This document shows positions 10,565 through 21,893 of a stretch of 64,000 nucleotides of DNA, in pieces. The first letter of the stretch is position 1. Each line of letters starts with the position of its first letter. The stretch covers positions 124,001 to 188,000 of the forward strand of contig WION01000046.1 in the NCBI GenBank assembly GCA_015039365.1, in the 5' to 3' direction. A model generated the notes under the pieces. That model did no database searches, was not told where the DNA came from, and was given only the letters and a program-made list of their open reading frames with translations. The translations under genes were made by a program, and so were the position numbers. Source of the stretch: Amanita rubescens (taxonomy: Eukaryota > Basidiomycota > Agaricomycetes > Agaricales > Amanitaceae).

Positions 10565-11450
10565 TGTTGTCCGGAGAACTCTATAGAGATCTGCGTACGG
10601 GAGGAGGCGGTGAGTATCGATCCCTAGTGGATGGAAGAGTACTGGGATCGGCAGGGTCCTATTTTCACCTGTTTTAGTTTCCCGAAGTCAAAAAACAGAA
10701 TGCTTACGTAAGGTCTTACAGACTGAGGTGTGTTTAGTATATTAGTTCGTTGTCTGGAGAATAACCCTAAATCTGCGTACGGTAGAAGGAGCTGGCTGAA
10801 AAGTACTGGGTCCGGGATTGTAAGAGTCCTATTATGGCGTGTTTCAGTTTCCGGAAGTCAAAAAACGGAATGCTTACGTAAGGTCTTACGGACTGAGGTG
10901 CGTTCAAGTATATTATTAGTTCGTAGGTAAAAGGAATGCTTACGGGTGATGACGTATACTGAAGTACAAAAGGTAAATCATTACGTTGTCTGGAGAGGAA
11001 CTCTAGATCTGCTTACGGAAGAAGCTGTCGAAAAAGTAGTGGGACTGTAAGAGCTCTATTATGGCGTGTTTCAGTTTCCGGAAGTCAAAAAACGAAATGC
11101 TCACAGCAGAAAGCATGACCTGAGGTGCATTTATTTAAGTATATTGGTTTGTAGGTAAAGGGAATGCTTACAGGTGATGACCATGTATACTGATATACAA
11201 AGGTAAGTCATTATGTTGTCCGGAGAAGGGGTCTAGGTCTGCGTACGATAGAAGGAACCTCTGGAAAAGTATCGGGATCGTTAGGGTCCTCCTATCATGG
11301 CCCTGTTTTAGCTTCCCGAATATAAAAACCCGGAAATGCTCACGGGAGGTCTTAACGGCTGAGGTGCATTTAAGTATACTAGTTTGTACCAGGTAAGGGG
11401 AATGCTCACGGGCAGTGATGAAGCAGACTGATATACAAAAGGTAAATGAT
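10565..11450. repeat. Four degenerate tandem repeats of about 180-240 bp
   Basis: Units begin near 10565, 10746, 10983 and 11214, each with a variant of GTTGTCTGGAGA. Later in the unit come CTGCGTACGG, a TTTCAGTTTCCGGAAGTCAA block, AATGCTTACG and AAAGGTAAATCATTA. On the minus strand AATGCTTACG reads CGTAAGCATT, a splice-donor-like sequence that recurs in each unit. Whether the repeats were ever exons is unknown. Confidence 0.7.
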
Positions 11451-12512
11451 TGTCCACAGAACTCAATATGCGCACCACTGGGGAAAGGGTAAATGGATTC
11501 TATGCCATTGAAGAAATTAATAAAATGTAATTCATAAAAGAATTCTGTCTGCGCACTGGGGACGGTGTACGTCGACTTCTGGTGACAGATTGAAACAAAG
11601 CTTTGAATCATCCTGTGAAACTCTTTTTATTGCCCGGGCCCAGTTTTGTCGATGGTAAATCATACTGTAGTCCATTTCAACGACTCAAATTGAACCTGGT
11701 AAAAGGAAATACTTACGCTATGAGAAGATCCACCCGTCTCCAGAAACATTAGCAAATATATTATTTGGAGAAGAGGCGTCTACAAACATTGACAACATTG
11801 CCTTGTTCAACATCCTACAGCGATCTGGTTCAGCCAGTGTCCCAACTCAGTCAAACCAAAGCTCTTACGGATCCATGCTAATACATGCCCAGAACCATTG
11901 GTGAATGTATTATTCAGAGTAGGTCTACGCACAAGGGGAGATGGCAACAGGGGACGTGCTGCTTTCAGTGATGAACTTAATGGGAGAGATTGTGCTCTTG
12001 GGTGCGACGGTGTTCTTGGTAATGTCTCAATGGATCGATGCAAAGCGAGGATCGAATCCTCAATGCGTGCCTTTGATTGGGGAGATGGCGCACTTGGTAG
12101 TGAATCAGAGGATAGACGCCGATGCAGGATGGGATTTGTGATGTTGTTATCAGAGTCCTAAAGCGACGTGATTCAACCCGGATCCCAACGCAATAAACCC
12201 AATGCTTACCATGGGTGATTCAATGTGCGTAGGTGAGTAAAGCCCTCTGGAGGATGTACTTTGGTGTACTGGCGCAACAGATGGTCCTTCGTATATTGGA
12301 TAAATGCCGTAGTTGCGACGTTCTCGTTCAACAAGAGTCGCACTGGTGGTCAAGGTGGTTCCAGCCGATTGCGGATCAAGTGAGTCGTGCAGTGGCAGGT
12401 TGTACGCGGCTGTAATAGGACTCCGCGTGTTAGAAGAGCGGGGGGGATAATGATTTCACTGTACCAGTGATAGATTGGTGCGGTATCTGGAATATATAAG
12501 TGAGGCATAATT
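11451..12512. other. Intergenic, no gene seen
   Basis: Downstream flank of the first kinase gene. Short open frames overlap on both strands without recognisable motifs. Confidence 0.4.
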
Positions 12513-15500
12513 TTAATGGCACCAGTAAAAATAAACGCGCACAATTGATGGAGGATCCTGACAGGTGGTCGGAAACATTAGTAAATTATTCTTCTCAGTG
12601 GATGTTACGATTCGTACCATCTTGGTGGTAGGATCTTGAGATAACAACATCATGTATTTCGTGATATCCTTCATTCTTGGCCGTTTCAACGCATCCCTCC
12701 TCCAGCATCGTTGAATCATGTCCCATGCTCCGTCACTCAACGGTGGATGATGCGGTCGAGGTGGTTGTTCCCCTCGAGCGTGGAGGCCCAAGATTTGTAA
12801 GTCCGTTTTACCAGCAAAAGGAACACTGTCATAATGAATCTGAGGCGATTCAGCACAAGTATCAGCGTATTTATTACGGCTCACTTCGTAAAAAAGACAC
12901 CCGAACGCATAGACATCCGTCATTTGCGTTCTGGCCGGAACATCATTAAGATCGTTATTATCGAAGAACCCGAATAACTCGGGCGCCGAAAAGTTGAGAT
13001 GTTTAGCCCCAGATTGGGTATTCGTGGCGTCCGAGAGTCGGGTCAATCCAAAATCGGCGATTTGAACACGAAGATTAGCATCCAAAAGAATGTTATCCTA
13101 AGAGAATTATCAGCAGTCATATGCAGCACATTTCAAGTTTAATACCCCGCGAAGGTCGCCGTGGACTGCGCCTACTGAATGGATATATTCGACGCCCTGT
13201 GCCACTTCCAGTATCTTCGAAGCGAAGTAAGTGTCAATGAAGGGCCAAAGTAGAGGAACCATACACGTTCTTCTATCTCGAATACTGATGGATCAGCTTT
13301 CTTCCGCCATTGGGCCAGAGTACCATTGGTCATGAAGGGCGAAACAAGGAAAAATTGGGGTACTCTTCCATTCGAAACCTCGTAGATTCCGTAAAACGGC
13401 AGCACAAACTTGTGCTTCAGAGATCCCCACATCAACGCTTCTCGACAAAAGGACTGTTGGAGAACAATCAACAACATCCTTATAAGAACGACGTAAATGA
13501 CTTACAACGTCGTTATCAGACTTGTACAATACTTTCAGAGCGACAATTTCCTCCCGCAGTTTTCCCTCGAAAACGCGCCCGAATCCGCCGCTACCAACGT
13601 AATTGCGCTCGGCTGGCATGTTGACTCCTGTTACGATCAATGACGGTGGGATGACAGGCATCTTTGAGTTGAGTTTGAACATCAATCGCCTCGCTCGCCC
13701 GTTGATGTCTGTGGTTGTATCCGAATTGGACAAGCGACGGTCGCGAAGCAAGTGAAGCAAGAAATCCAATAAGTTCTGGACATCTGGGACTTGGCTAAGC
13801 TGATCCACAACGCCGAGATAGTCTTCTCTAGCCAAGATTCTACACACGAGATTGATGATCGACGCGTTGACGACAGACGTGATGCAAGATCCGGGCTACG
13901 AGCTCTTAAGTACCGTGTGGGCGCACTTTCTGATGTTGCCATACCTTCCAATCCTTAAGAACGAAAAGCAGAAATAGGAGGGGATGACGGTCTGTATCAG
14001 ACATCATCATTTCAGCGATATCTTTCATTGCTGGTCGTTCTGACGGCATCCTCGCCCAGCACCGCTTGATGAGCTCCCATGCTTCATCTTTCAAATGTGG
14101 ATCATCTAGTCGAGGCGGACGTATACCTTGAGAAACAAGGGCCATGATTTGTAAGCCCTGTCTGCCAGTAAAAGGTATGTTATCATAATGGATCTGCGTA
14201 ATTCAATAAGAGAATTTGCGTATGAGTAATAACCCACTTCATAATAAAGACCTCCGAACGCATAGATGTCCGACATTTGTGTCCTGGCTGTACCATCAGC
14301 TGAATGGTCGTCGCCGGCCTCAAGGTGACCAAACAACTCGGGGGCCGCGAAGTGTATATGTTTCGCTCCAGATCGCGTATTTGTTGCATCTGAGAGTCGG
14401 GCTAGCCCAAAATCTGCGATTTGAACGTGAAGATTAGCATCAAGGAGGACATTCTCCTGAGGCGAATGGTCAGTATCTCAAAATAGCTTGTTTCTGGGTA
14501 GAGTACCCCACGGAGGTCGCCATGAACTATGCCCTCCGAGTGAATATATTCGATGCCAAGAGCCACTTCCAGTATCTTTCAGAAGGGTGAGATCAAGGGT
14601 GAGACAACTAAAGAAAAGACATACGCATTCTTCTATCTCGGATATCGATGGATTTGCCTGCTTCCGCCACTGAGCTAGAGTGCCCTTCTCCATATATGGA
14701 GAGATAAGATAGGCTGTTCCATCTTCGTGTTCATCGATTCCCAGGAACGGCAGAACGAATTTGTGCTCTAGCGATCCCCACATCAACGCCTCTCGACAAA
14801 AGGCCAGCTAGAACCGAAAATAAAAAGTTATGTTATAGGATGGACACGTTGGACTTACAGCATCATTATCGGACTTGAACAATATTTTCAACGCAACGGC
14901 TTCCCCCTTCAGCTCGCTCTTGTAAACGCGCCCAAACCCACCACCGCCAATATAATCCTGCTCCGCCGGCTGGCTGACTCCAGTTGCGATCAAGGACCAC
15001 GGTGTGATAGGCTTTTTCGCTATAATCTTGAACATATATCGCCGTGCCCGCTGGTTGAAGTCCACCAATTCATCCTGATTTGGTAAGAGACGATAGTGAA
15101 GCATGTGAAGCATGAAGTCGAGAAGATTTTGGGAGTCTGCGGTACGATTTAGCTTTGCCGCACTGCTGAGGTAGTCTTCCCCGGATAACAACTTGCACAT
15201 GAGGTCAGTGGTGTTGGCGTTTACGACAGACGCGATAGATGATCCGGGCTACTAGGTCTTGAGTAGAATGAACATGCGCTTAGAAATGTTACGCACCATC
15301 TTAGCATTGAGTATAGAGAGAAGCGATGAGAGCGTATGGCTCTCGAGAACATGCTGCATATTGTATGAGGTTTCCATCCTCGCCGGGCCTCTTGGTGAAC
15401 CGCTGTCCCACTGAGTTTCATTTCCGTCACCCAGTTCTTCCATCGCTTCCGAGTCCGAGTCCGAGTCGTCCAAAAGGCCCTCTCCTACTTGTCTAACCCT

Positions 15501-15647
15501 CCAATTCCAACTGACACCGTCAAATACCCACTCTCCCTTTGGTTCTGGTGGTGTGCCCCTCGTAGTGGCTGGCACTCTTACCACGTTCCCAATGACCCCA
15601 TGTGTCGCCGTGACTACCGCAGGCACGTCGCTGAATGGATCGTCCAT
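12513..15647 (-). CDS. Tandem TKL double kinase (K2-K1), 882 aa model
   Basis: Eleven exons: 15647-15297, 15248-14859, 14807-14625, 14575-14507, 14456-14238, 14193-13945, 13895-13506, 13453-13265, 13214-13146, 13097-12885, 12839-12513. All junctions are GT-AG, every exon is a multiple of three, and the sum is 883 codons. Residues 1-117 form an acidic leader ending SLLSILNAKM. Then come module plus kinase 1 (VALK Lys about 238, HGD Asp 328, DFG Asp 346). Exon 6 continues past the kinase with PLLFLLFVLKDW, a module-end remnant. Module plus kinase 2 follows (Lys about 608, HGD 700, DFG 718). Both kinases keep catalytic residues. No signal peptide or membrane segment is seen. Two separate transcripts are the alternative. 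The 49-nt intron at 13896-13944 is the key link. Confidence 0.7.
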
Positions 15648-16039
15648 TGTCGAGTCAACCAGTGCGACCAATGCCGGGGAGAAAGCCCGAGGTATTTGCG
15701 AAGCACTTGAGCGTACCTGTATAGGTTTTCGGCGCTTGATTGCGTGACTGGTGACATGGACATGGATAGCTGTCCATAATTAGTGAAGACGATAAACCTG
15801 AACCCTATGCTAGGGTTCCGACAATGATCGGTTGTTCTTGGGTCGCCGGTTCACCGATGAGTTTGAAGCCTATCGGTTATACTCTATCTACGAATCTAAT
15901 GCCCATTTCTTCATATGCATCATATCTTGTTGTTGACACGATTGCAGCCATTCAACAAACTCCCATCGACCTGACGAAATTATCTTTCCCAGCGAGTTAC
16001 GGTCAGAATAAAACGATATATTTATCATAAACTTTGCAC
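15648..16039. other. Intergenic between the two double-kinase genes
   Basis: Presumed promoter of the K2-K1 gene and 3' flank of K4-K3. The leader frame stays open upstream of the ATG at 15647 to about 15780, so an extra 5' exon is possible. No specific element was recognised. Confidence 0.4.
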
Positions 16040-18917
16040 TCATATCATCAAAATTTCCACTATATCTCTCATTCTCTGCCGCTTCGACGGCTGCATCACC
16101 CAACAACGCTGAACCAACTCCCACATCCCATCACTTATCAGTGGCTCAACCAATCTCGGCGGTCGTTCACCCCGAGTAACAAGACTCAAAATTTGTATCG
16201 CCGGTACATCAAAAAAAGGTTCTTTATTATAATGCATCTAACGAAATTATTCAGCTCAGCCTATTTTACTACAACAACAACAACAACTCACTTCATAATA
16301 AAGACACCCGAAAGCATAAACGTCCGACATTTGCGTTCCGGCAGGGGCAGGATCGTCGTCGTGTTTGGCGACTTCGAATAATTCCGGGGCGACAGATGTC
16401 AGATGTCTCACTCCTGATCCGGCAACTGTAGCTTCAATAGGTCGGGCTGATGCAAAACTGGCGATTTGGACGTGGAGGTTGGCGTCGAGGAGGATGTTGA
16501 TCTGAAACGAATTTCAAACAAAAGCCGTTTTTTTTAAAAGGTAAAAATACCACATGGATATCGCCATGAACGACGCCTTCAGAATGGATGTATTCAAGAC
16601 CTTGAGCGACTTCCAGTATCTTGCATTGAATGAGCATGTATGAATCATCCAACGGAGAAAGAAACCATACACGTTGTTGTATCTCATCCATTGGTGGATT
16701 TGTCTTGTCTCGCCATTCCCTTAGATGACCGTACCGCATAAATGGCGAAACAAGGAACGATTCCGAAGTTGACCCATCTACACAGATTCCTAAAAACGGG
16801 AGCAGAAATCTGTGCTTTAGAGAATTCCACATCAACGCTTCTCGACAAAGGGCCTGCCCACAATCAAATACGTAAGCCATAACGCGCCAATATTGAAAGG
16901 AACTCACGACGTCCGAGTTTCCAGACCTATACAGCACTTTCAGAGCGACGGTTGACCCTCGGAGTTCACCCTTGAAAATGAGCCCAAAGCCACCTGCGGC
17001 AAAGTATTCACGCGCAGCTGGACTGGTGACTCCGGTCACTATCAAAGACTGGGGTATGACGGGTATCTTTGAGATAACTGTAAACATGAATCGCCTTGCT
17101 CGCTGTTCTATATTCACGTTCACGTCTTGGTTTTGTAAGTGGCGTTCGTGAAGCAAGTGAAGCATAAAGTCGATCAAATTCTTGACGTCCGAGGCCTGGG
17201 TTAATTGATCTGCGACGGGAGTATAGTCTTCCCTCAACAATAACTTGAACGTGAGATCGACGATTGTCGCGTTTACGACAGAAGATTCGGGCTAAGATGC
17301 TGTTGAGCGTACTAGTAAGCGCTTTGAAATGTTTCGTACCTGCTTATTATTGAGTAAAGAAAGTAGTGATGGGAGAATATTGTCTTCCCTCCGAGGAACC
17401 TAATATAGATTAGTAGGGAACTATATCTTTTGAGGAACGTGTGTATACGCACTGCGATAATGGGTGTTATCGGCGGCGATGATACTTTTTGCAGCTTTCG
17501 AACATTGGTTGAGGGAGACGCAAATTGAGATATGCTTTCCACGATGTCTGTCATGCTGGGTCGCTTCGATGCTTCCCTCACCCAGCACCGTTGAATCACA
17601 GACCATGCCTCGTCACTAAAGGATGGCTCATCTAGTCGAGGCGGACGTTTATCTCGAAAGACGAGGGCCATGATCTGTAGTTCCTGTTTACCGGCAAAAG
17701 GTATATTGTCGTAATGAATCTAATCAAGTCAGAAAGAAGCATCACGATGATGGGTATGACGACGTACTTCGTAATAAAGACATCCAAACGCATATACGTC
17801 TGACATTTGAGTTCTGGGAGGAACATCGTCGGAATCGTCGTCGCCCGAATCCTCTGAGAGTCCGAATAACTCCGGAGCTGCAAAGTTCAGATGTTTGGCG
17901 CCGGATCGGGTATTCGTAGCATCAGAGAGACGGGTTAATCCAAAGTCGGCAATTTGAACATGAAGATCAGAATCTAAGAGGACGTTCTCCTGAAGAGAAT
18001 GGTCAGCATTCTGATATAGTGCGTTCAATCCAGTAGGGTACCCCGCGAAGGTCGCCGTGGACTACGCCCTCCGAATGAATGTATTCGATTCCCTTCGCAA
18101 CTTCCAATATCTTCCAAAAAATGGAATGAGCATATCGATGGAGAGCGAAAGATAGAAAAAGCCGTACATGTCTTTCCATCTCGGATATTGATGGATTCAT
18201 TTCCTTTCTCCATTGTGCCAGAGTCCCATTTGCCATGTAGGGAGAGACGAGGAAGAATTGGGATTCCTTCCCGTCGTCGAATTCATAGATTCCTAACAAT
18301 GGCAGCACGGACTTGTGCTTCAGGGTCCCCCACATCAGCGCCTCTCGACAGAAGGCTTGCTGAAATACAAGTCAACAAGGTGCGATAGGAACGATGGTAT
18401 GAAAGGGCTTACCGTGTTGTTATCAGACCTGTACAAAATTTTCAACGCAACGACTGCCCCATGTAGATCGCCCTTGTAAACGCGCCCATAGCCACCACCA
18501 CCAATGTAATCGCGTTCAGCAGGCATGCTAACTCCAGTAACGATTAAGGAGTATGGCATGACCGGCGTTTCTGAAACTATTTTGAACATGAATCGCCTAG
18601 CTCGTCGATTGAAGTCCACCGAGTCATTCTGATTTGGTAAAAGACAATTACGAAGGAGATGAAGCAAAAGATCGAGCAAATTCTCTGCGTCGGAGGGACA
18701 GTCTAGTCGTGCCGCGAGGTCGACGTGGTCTTCTCCGGATAGAATCTCGCATACGAGACCGACCGTATTTGCGTTTACAACAGATGTGATGGGAGATTCA
18801 GGCTATATGGGCCATTAAGTAGGGTATATTCCGTTATTTTCAAAAGTTCCGAACCTTCTTATCGTTGAGTATTGATAGTAGGAGTGAGAGGGCATTGTTG
18901 TTGGGATCATCCCGCAT
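16040..18917 (-). CDS. Tandem TKL kinase-pseudokinase (K4-K3), 768 aa model
   Basis: Twelve exons: 18917-18855, 18802-18413, 18359-18168, 18110-18042, 17989-17768, 17719-17453, 17399-17340, 17291-16908, 16853-16671, 16619-16551, 16501-16292, 16237-16040. All are GT-AG, phase 0 and multiples of three (769 codons). Kinase 1 keeps the Lys (about 142), HGD (235) and DFG (253). A 20-residue linker exon reads VPRREDNILPSLLSLLNNKQ, again a module-end remnant. Kinase 2 keeps VALK and HGD, but DFG is SFA (Ser 648), HGDLRG is HGDIHV, and the first loop glycine is Ala, so it is predicted to be a pseudokinase. The chosen ATG is the minimal start. The frame is open upstream to about 19003 without another ATG. 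Confidence 0.7.
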
Positions 18918-19166
18918 GTTATTGAATATCCTTTCGTGTGACCGCTTCAATTTGACTTGATGGAGTCGGCCTGCGCGATGAGATCCTGGGCCTTGAGCGA
19001 TTTAAGCGCTTAACCTGGAGGATGGGAGTCGAATTAGAGTGGGTAGTTGCCATATTGACTGAACGCCAAGTGACGATTGCTGTGTAGAGGTGAGGTGACG
19101 TCACACTCAGTGCCACGTTTCACGATGAGTTGTTGACCACCACGATCTCGTAATGCACGTTGCACC

Positions 19167-19440
19167 GCGCCCTAGGCTGGCTACACGTCTCGGTATGCTC
19201 CTCGGCCCATCTCCTTCTGCCAAAACTAACATGCTCAGGGCGCAGTCTACGCTGTTCAACACGCACGGCTCTGTGTATTTTGAACGACATGTTGGACTTG
19301 GGTCCTGGGCTTGTGATTCATGATACGAGCGAGACAGAGAGCCGTGTTTCATAGTGCCACGGGTGAGGACTCTTTACCGTCGCGGACTGCCCTGTAACTA
19401 ACAATTGGCATGCAGGTTGAGTGGTCGGCGTCATCCAAAA
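19167..19440 (+). repeat. Duplicated segment, copy 1
   Basis: Begins CCGCGCCCTAGGCTG and runs to the GGTTGAG block. It encodes a short frame with NDMLDLGPGLVIHD. Copy 2 starts at about 19443. Between the first and second parts of each copy is an intron-like GTATG...CAG segment. Function unknown. Confidence 0.6.
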
Positions 19441-19664
19441 ACTACCGCGCCCTAGGCTGCCACCCCGTCAATACCTCTCTGTATGTTCCTTGACCCATCC
19501 TCATCTACCAAAACTAACATTTTCAGACTCAAAAAGGTGGACGTGAATGGTCAGGGTGCACGCTGTTCGATATGTACGGCTCTGTGTATTTGAACGATAT
19601 GTTGGACTCGGGCGGGCTTGTGATTCATGATATAAGCGAGAGGAAGGGCCGTGTCTCATAGCGT
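19441..19664 (+). repeat. Duplicated segment, copy 2 (left part; continues at 22291-22375)
   Basis: Homologous to 19167-19440 with a frame reading NDMLDSGGLVIHDISERKG. The copy is cut at 19664 by the LTR element and resumes at 22291 with GCGTCATGGGTGAGAAA. Copy 1 therefore shows the uninterrupted form of the target. Confidence 0.65.
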
Positions 19665-20061
19665 TGAAACGATCAGAAGAAGGCCGATGCGGAAATGCGT
19701 TCGGCCAAAGGGGCTTCGGAGGTCAGTCCTGGGGGTGCCTCAGAGGCAGAGAGGGTGCCGAATGCGAAGGTGAACGAGTGGAAGGTGTCCGAAGCACCGA
19801 GGAACAAAGGGAACGAAAGGAATCGAACTCGGAGCAGTAATGGGGTGATAATTCGCTAACTACAACTACGTACACAATGGTATATATACTACGGAGGCAC
19901 GAGGTGACCATGTGATGAATCCTGCACCGAGTCCGAGGCCTGTGCATGCGTCCGAACACAAACGATCATCCTCCGGGGTCGAGTATAGGCTCGGAGTGCT
20001 TCGGGAAGCTTCGGAAGGTTTCGGAGATCGGTTCCAACGTAGCCGGAATCGGCTCGTTACA
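19665..20061 (-). repeat. 3' LTR (element orientation)
   Basis: 397 bp, apparently identical to 21894-22290. It contains the last 32 codons or so and the stop of the gag frame. Confidence 0.92.
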
Positions 20062-21507
20062 CCTCCTGGGTACTTTTAATACTGACCTCCTGGTCAGGTC
20101 AGAGAGGTCGGATGGTGATAGAAAGTAGAAGGGAAGTGGTGGGTGGGTTCTTCTCGTCTCGCTTTCTTCGATCGTGCAGGCGGTCAAGGCGGCAGTTGGA
20201 ATTTCAGCGGAATCAGGTCTCGGAATGGCAGCTGTTGGGATGCCAGATGGCTCGGAAATGATAAAGACTTCGGCGATGGGGTCGCCGAGGGTTTCCGGGG
20301 TGGCAGAAATTGGCGTAGCAGTGGTGGGGTCATCAGAAGCCTCGGAGGTCTCGGTGGTATCATGCGTTGTAGTGGTAGGAGCGTCGGAGGGTCTGGAGGG
20401 TTCAGAGGGTTCGGAGGGGGTGGTATTAGGGAGCGTGGATTGATTAGGGATCGTGGTGCTAATGTGTATGTGCGTCGGAGTCGTATGTACGTTTTGCAGT
20501 TCTTCAGTATTGACAGGCTCGGCGGTATGCGTTCCGGAGTGGTCTAGAGCTTCCAGGAAGTAGTTGGAGGACACAAATGGCTTCGGAGCGGTCGGCTGTG
20601 TGTACCTCAGCAGCCATACATCGATGCGTTCTTTGAACCATTGTCCGAAGTGGCGGTATTGGAATGCATTCGGTTCGTTGCCGTCCAAAAATTGAATCCG
20701 TCCATTGACTATTTTTATCTTCCCTTGCCTTGCGTATTCATCCCTGATATGGCAGCAGGCCGTCCGATGATTGATATCTCCGCAGAAAATGCATCCGCTA
20801 AGGAGATGGGTGGAAGCTGTGCTCGGAGCGAAGGCAGTGCTCGGAGGGGAAGTAGGGATAGGCGTTGAAGGTGTCGGAAGCGTCGGAACTCGTGGGGTGG
20901 TCATGGCGAGCAAGGCTATAGCAGACCTTGAACTGATAATGAATTGCGCGGCACTATTCATGTCCTTTAGATCATAGCCGTCATCGGGGTGGACATCCGG
21001 GTACTTGATTGTGAGCCGAGTAGTGATATCGGGTCGGAGATCCGGAGGGAATGCGGACATGTACATGATGCTTGCCTCACGGCGTGTCATGCGGCGCTTT
21101 CCGATGAGGTATTGAGCTGTTCCGGAAAATTCCCTGTGATACTCAGCAAGGGCTGTCTCAGATGTGACATTTTGCGCTGAGAAGCGGTCGGAAACGGCGT
21201 GTAGTGCTGCAATAGTGTGGCGGCGATCGGGCTGTGCCTCGGGGTAGATCTCGGAAATCGCTTTCTTAAATGCATCCCAGGTTTTCGGATCCAATAGGGT
21301 GTCCCGAGCAGCTCTCCAGATCTCAGAAGATTTCTCATCGGTGTAGTAGACGGCCCATTTGATCAGTTCAGCATCTCCGGAGCGTTGTCTATCCTCGCAG
21401 ATCATCTCGATATCTTCGAGGTATCTCTCAAGGCCAGCAGCAGTGCCTCGGAAGCAGGGTGCCTCCTTGTTCGTTCGGATGGGCATGCGGCGGCTTGGTT
21501 CGGTCAT
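19966..21507 (-). CDS. Retrotransposon Gag-like protein with CCHC zinc knuckle
   Basis: 513 aa from the first in-frame ATG (MTEPSRRMPIRTNKEAPCF). An upstream open stretch begins with a non-ATG codon. The capsid-like region contains PCFRGTAAGLERYLEDIE, KWAVYYTDEKSSEIWRA and YREFSGTAQYLIG-type helices, typical of fungal retrotransposon Gag. A zinc knuckle CIFCGDINHRTACC (C-x2-C-x4-H-x4-C) follows. The C-terminal part is rich in Thr, Pro and Ser and runs through the polypurine tract into the 3' LTR before stopping. No aspartic protease or polymerase follows. Role by family: packaging of element RNA into particles. Confidence 0.85.
   Translation of the reverse strand: MTEPSRRMPIRTNKEAPCFRGTAAGLERYLEDIEMICEDRQRSGDAELIKWAVYYTDEKSSEIWRAARDTLLDPKTWDAFKKAISEIYPEAQPDRRHTIAALHAVSDRFSAQNVTSETALAEYHREFSGTAQYLIGKRRMTRREASIMYMSAFPPDLRPDITTRLTIKYPDVHPDDGYDLKDMNSAAQFIISSRSAIALLAMTTPRVPTLPTPSTPIPTSPPSTAFAPSTASTHLLSGCIFCGDINHRTACCHIRDEYARQGKIKIVNGRIQFLDGNEPNAFQYRHFGQWFKERIDVWLLRYTQPTAPKPFVSSNYFLEALDHSGTHTAEPVNTEELQNVHTTPTHIHISTTIPNQSTLPNTTPSEPSEPSRPSDAPTTTTHDTTETSEASDDPTTATPISATPETLGDPIAEVFIISEPSGIPTAAIPRPDSAEIPTAALTACTIEESETRRTHPPLPFYFLSPSDLSDLTRRSVLKVPRRCNEPIPATLEPISETFRSFPKHSEPILDPGG
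20062..20077 (-). other. Polypurine tract
   Basis: On the minus strand AAAAGTACCCAGGAGG directly precedes the 3' LTR, the expected site for plus-strand priming. Confidence 0.6.
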
Positions 21508-21874
21508 GATGTTACTGGCAGGCCGAAGCGAAGCGAGCTGTTCTGATGGAAAGCGAGGTGAATTAAGCAAGGGGCTTCAGGGACGAAAGCTATTGATCGA
21601 TCGGAGCTGGATCGGGAGTAGTGGAACGTGTGGGCGTTGTTCGGCTGCTGCTGTGCTGGTGCTGTGGGGCCGAATGGTGAAGGCTACTGCAGTGTAAAGA
21701 GCGGGGAGGGTATAATTGAAGAAAGGTCGGCGGGGTATGGTCTCTGAGCTATGGGAGGGCCGGCAGAGTGCTTGGAGTGGCTCGGAGCAGATTCCAAGTG
21801 ACACCAGAACTTGTCCGATGCTTTCTGTGCAGCAGTTGGGTGAAAGGAATGACCGACGGACTGACCTAAGAGCC

Positions 21875-21891
21875 CCTCGCGGTGGGCTCCA
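21875..21891 (-). other. Primer-binding site
   Basis: On the minus strand TGGAGCCCACCGCGAGG starts two bases after the 5' LTR. It begins with TGG as expected for pairing to a tRNA 3' CCA. I cannot name the tRNA. Confidence 0.55.
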
Positions 21892-21893
21892 GT

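Noticed and set aside
12045..12060. B-box-like GGATCGAATCC suggesting a tRNA
   Set aside because: No A box, anticodon arm or acceptor stem could be built around it.
16265..16290. ACA triplet run as a coding repeat
   Set aside because: It lies within an intron of the K4-K3 gene.
20143..20547. Gly-rich plus-strand frame inside the LTR element
   Set aside because: Antisense of the Thr/Pro/Ser-rich end of gag.
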